Shown here: positions 18,011 to 20,169 of the stretch, in pieces | Layout of the letters: each line of letters starts with the position of its first letter | How positions within the stretch are numbered: the first letter of the stretch is position 1 | Source of the DNA: Pelargonium nanum | Taxonomy: Eukaryota; Streptophyta; Magnoliopsida; Geraniales; Geraniaceae | Direction: 5' to 3' | Assembly (NCBI GenBank): GCA_036897485.1 | Contig: JAYMTF010001995.1 | Location: 1 to 20,169 of the forward strand | DNA: 20,169 nt | The notes under the pieces: model-generated | The model's input: only the letters and a program-made list of their open reading frames with translations | The model's database searches: none | Told to the model about the DNA's origin: nothing | Program-made: the position numbers and the translations under genes

Positions 18011-19377
18011 CTAGATAGCTTTCCACGAAGACAATGGTGGAGTTTCGGAATCTTTCCAAGTAGGTATGTCCATGAGTCCTCCAGATCTGTCGCCCTTGAT
18101 GGCATCTGCAGAAGCAATGGACTCGAGTTCAGCCAACTCCTCCGGTGTTAGTTTGACCGACAAAGCTCCAATATTTAGGTTCAGATTTTCAACTTTGGTG
18201 GTTCCCGGTATGGGGCAGACGTCATTTCCCTGGTGATGAACCCAGGCAAGTGCTAGCTGAGACGTGCTGCATCCGTTCCTTGCCGCCATTTCATTCACTT
18301 GCTGCAACAGGTTGTTATTGTGCTCAAGATTCTCTAGCTGGAACCTGGGCAAACCCTGAACAATTATATAGATGATTGTCACGTTTTGCTACAATGCTTG
18401 AGAAATTAGTAGTTTTGTCATGGAAACTTGTAACGTCAAACCAACCAACCTTGCGAAAGTCATCGTCTGCGTAGCTCTCAGCTACCTTGGGCCCTGATGT
18501 GAAGAATCCTCGTCCTAGAGGGCTGTAAGCAACAATCCCGATCCCGAGCTCCCTAAGTGATTGGTCGAATGGTCAAAATTAGAACAATTAGCTAGTCAGA
18601 GTGAGTAGATCTTTTAGAAATAAAGAAATGATGTGTACTGTAGTGCATAAAAACCTGCATGTAGGAACTACATCTTCCTCTACGTCCCTTGACCACAAAG
18701 ACCACTCGACTTGCACAGCGGTTATCGGATCCGCATGAGCTCTTCTAATGGTAGAAGCTGAGGCCTCGGACATGCCGATGTACTTTATTTTACCTTCTTC
18801 AACTAGCTTCTTGAGCTCCCCTATCTGGAAAAAATGCTGATTATTGATCCGTAGTGTGTGATATTGTTAATGTTTAACTGTAGAAAGTAGCCAAAGTACC
18901 GTGACTTCAATAGGAACACGAGTATCGATCCGGTGCAGGTAGTAAAGATCAATGCAATCGAACTGGAGCCTCTTCAAGCTTCCCTCACAGCATGCTCTCA
19001 CATACTCTGGGTCGCCGCGCACCTCCTCCTTGTAACCATCTAGGGAACAGCCAAACTTGGTGGCCAATTGAACTTTCTCTCTCATTCCGCCCTTCTTCAA
19101 AGCCTGCATATATGCCAATGACATCGATGCATGGCTCGCTCAAGTAAGTATTTATAAGTGTGAATGTGAGAGAGAAGCTTACCTTTCCGATGAGAACTTC
19201 ATTGGTGAAAGGGCCGTAGAGGTTGGCGGTGTCAAGTAAGGTCAAGCCGCTGTTGATGGCGTGGTGAATGAGGGAGATCATGTGGGGTTCGGGCTTGGGA
19301 AGGCCTTGGTAGGAGGCGGACATGGTCATGCAACCCAGTCCCTGTGCTGACACCTCTAGTCCCTGCGAACCCAGCAT
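18011..19377 (-). CDS. Aldo-keto reductase (perakine reductase/IN2-2 type), 5 exons, 338 aa
   Basis: Exons 19377-19183, 19103-18900, 18824-18655, 18552-18450 and 18355-18011 join through GT-AG introns into 338 codons plus TAG. The protein is a cytosolic-type NADPH-dependent (alpha/beta)8-barrel reductase of aldehydes and ketones. The catalytic tetrad is D49, Y54 (LLDTANLYG), K81 (LATKFG) and H122 (YYLHRID). Other family marks are [47 protein letters not shown] and the cofactor-site segment [14 protein letters not shown]. No signal peptide is seen. The usual family N terminus has about seven more residues; these are encoded just upstream from ATG 19399, but an A8 run puts that ATG out of frame, so ATG 19377 is taken as start. 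Family is secure; the physiological substrate is unknown. Confidence 0.92.
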
Positions 19378-19440
19378 GATTTTTTTTCACTTGAGCCATT
19401 TCAGTCTCTATCAGTTTCTTGTGATTGATGTATGGAGATG

Positions 19441-19450
19441 ATATATATAG
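19441..19450 (-). promoter_or_regulatory. TATA box of the aldo-keto reductase gene
   Basis: On the minus strand CTATATATAT lies about 42 bp before ATG 19399 and 64 bp before ATG 19377. A start of transcription about 30 bp downstream would leave a very short 5' UTR before the upstream ATG. Confidence 0.6.
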
Positions 19451-19972
19451 GTGGATGGTTCATAAGTCATTGGATAAATAGAGAGGGCTGCTAAATGCAT
19501 GTTCTTTGTTGGAGGCGCAAGCACAAGTACTTGTCAAACTTGCTAACATAAGTGCCTATGTTATCACCACATATTTGATATTTCAAACAAACATTTGTTC
19601 AAATGAAGACCTTGCTTTTATTATACTTTGTTGTTTGAACTTTGAAGTATAAAAAAGTTAATGGGTCCCTTATTGTGATAGAAAAATGAGTTGGTTTGAA
19701 AATAGTTAGAAAATAAGTTAGTGCTATACAATTTTTTTTTGGATTTTTTTAACATGGGCAAGTCTTGCACATGTTAAAGAACTTACTTTTGTATCATGAT
19801 TGAGTAATAATAGTTTCATGATTATACATTTTTACTTTTTTTAAACCACATTTTTATATTATCAATTATACACTTACTCTCATGTAGTACAAATATTACT
19901 ATCCTAAATTTAATACAAGTATAAATAATATACAAAATGTAATATTTTTTTCGAGTACTTGCGACATTTTTT
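19451..19972. other. AT-rich intergenic sequence upstream of the reductase, no gene seen
   Basis: Strongly AT-rich with T runs (for example 19731-19740), no coding signal and no recognised repeat ends. It includes the distal promoter of the reductase. Confidence 0.5.
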
Positions 19973-20131
19973 GTGTTCGTTTATGGTCCGGTTCAACTTC
20001 CATGTGGATCGTTGTTCTCCTTAAAATAAAATGTCGATATGAGTCATGTATTGGACCTCTTGCGGAGTTCAAACTCATCGCACTTTTAATGCCTATGAGT
20101 TCTTGTATTAGTCTGTCGTCCAAACGAACAC
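19973..20131. mobile_element. Possible MITE-like element with short terminal inverted repeats
   Basis: GTGTTCGTTT at 19973-19982 is exactly inverted as AAACGAACAC at 20122-20131, enclosing about 160 bp that is less AT-rich than its flanks. The right end read inward is TAGGGGTGTTCGTTTGG, similar to termini of plant hAT-like MITEs. The left end lacks the outer bases and no clear target-site duplication was seen, so this is tentative. The minus-strand frame across it (to 20144) shows no known domain. Confidence 0.4.
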
Positions 20132-20169
20132 CCCTAAGTAGCACAAAAAAGAATATTTAATATATATAT

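Noticed and set aside
19899..20144. 81-codon minus-strand frame at the right edge
   Set aside because: No recognised domain; it overlaps the possible MITE and an AT-rich region.
1..20169. CRISPR array, prophage, bacterial operon or an undescribed multi-gene defence system
   Set aside because: No regularly spaced repeats and no bacterial gene organisation; the genes are intron-containing plant genes with known, unrelated roles, and the remainder is retroelement debris.

Overview
The window is nuclear DNA from a flowering plant, most likely a eudicot. The evidence is GT-AG spliced genes of plant-specific families, plant-type LINE and Ty3/gypsy (chromovirus) retroelements, a tRNA-type SINE and AT-rich intergenic sequence. 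No bacterial, organellar or viral gene cluster and no CRISPR array is visible. The species cannot be named from the sequence alone.

The left part (1 to about 8870) is a nest of dead retroelements, all reading on the + strand. LINE A covers 1-4200: endonuclease, reverse transcriptase, zinc-binding and RNase H regions ending in an A10 tail; its 5' end lies outside the window. It abuts directly, at 4201, the coding sequence of a second, different LINE B, so A probably inserted into B. LINE B breaks off near 4870 against a 5'-truncated Ty3/gypsy chromovirus: RT, RNase H, integrase, chromodomain, polypurine tract and one LTR starting at 7722. About 0.3 kb past the LTR, at 8591-8870, is another LINE 3' end, which may be the displaced tail of LINE B. 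All these reading frames carry stops and frameshifts, and the gypsy integrase has lost catalytic and zinc residues.

The middle and right parts hold three host genes, for which I derived exon models. (1) A chitinase-like GH19 protein of the CTL1/CTL2 (POM1/ELP1) type, + strand, 3 exons (9353-9734, 10706-10865, 11026-11443), 319 aa. It is secreted and has Lys in place of the catalytic acid Glu. Its first intron contains an old tandem duplication that copied the exon 2 splice acceptor. (2) A protein-only RNase P (PRORP), + strand, 6 exons (13267-14406, 15523-15612, 15711-15892, 16506-16626, 17398-17466, 17602-17772), 590 aa. It has a transit-like N terminus, PPR repeats, a complete zinc site and all four metal-binding Asp. 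(3) A plant aldo-keto reductase of the perakine reductase/IN2-2 type, - strand, 5 exons (19377-19183, 19103-18900, 18824-18655, 18552-18450, 18355-18011), 338 aa. The DYKH tetrad is intact, but an A8 homopolymer puts the apparent original start out of frame. PRORP and the reductase converge, with 238 bp between stop codons.

The intergenic DNA holds a minus-strand SINE with a 14-bp target-site duplication (12253-12478), a likely second SINE remnant in a PRORP intron, a 54-bp tandem repeat in the same intron, and a possible MITE near the right edge (about 19973-20131). The three host genes have unrelated jobs (cell wall/cellulose assembly, tRNA 5' maturation, carbonyl reduction) and do not form a functional cluster. 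I found no convincing undescribed system; the best leads are the duplicated splice acceptor in CTL1, the frameshifted start of the reductase, the splice-donor-like sequence at the PRORP stop, and the retroelement junctions.
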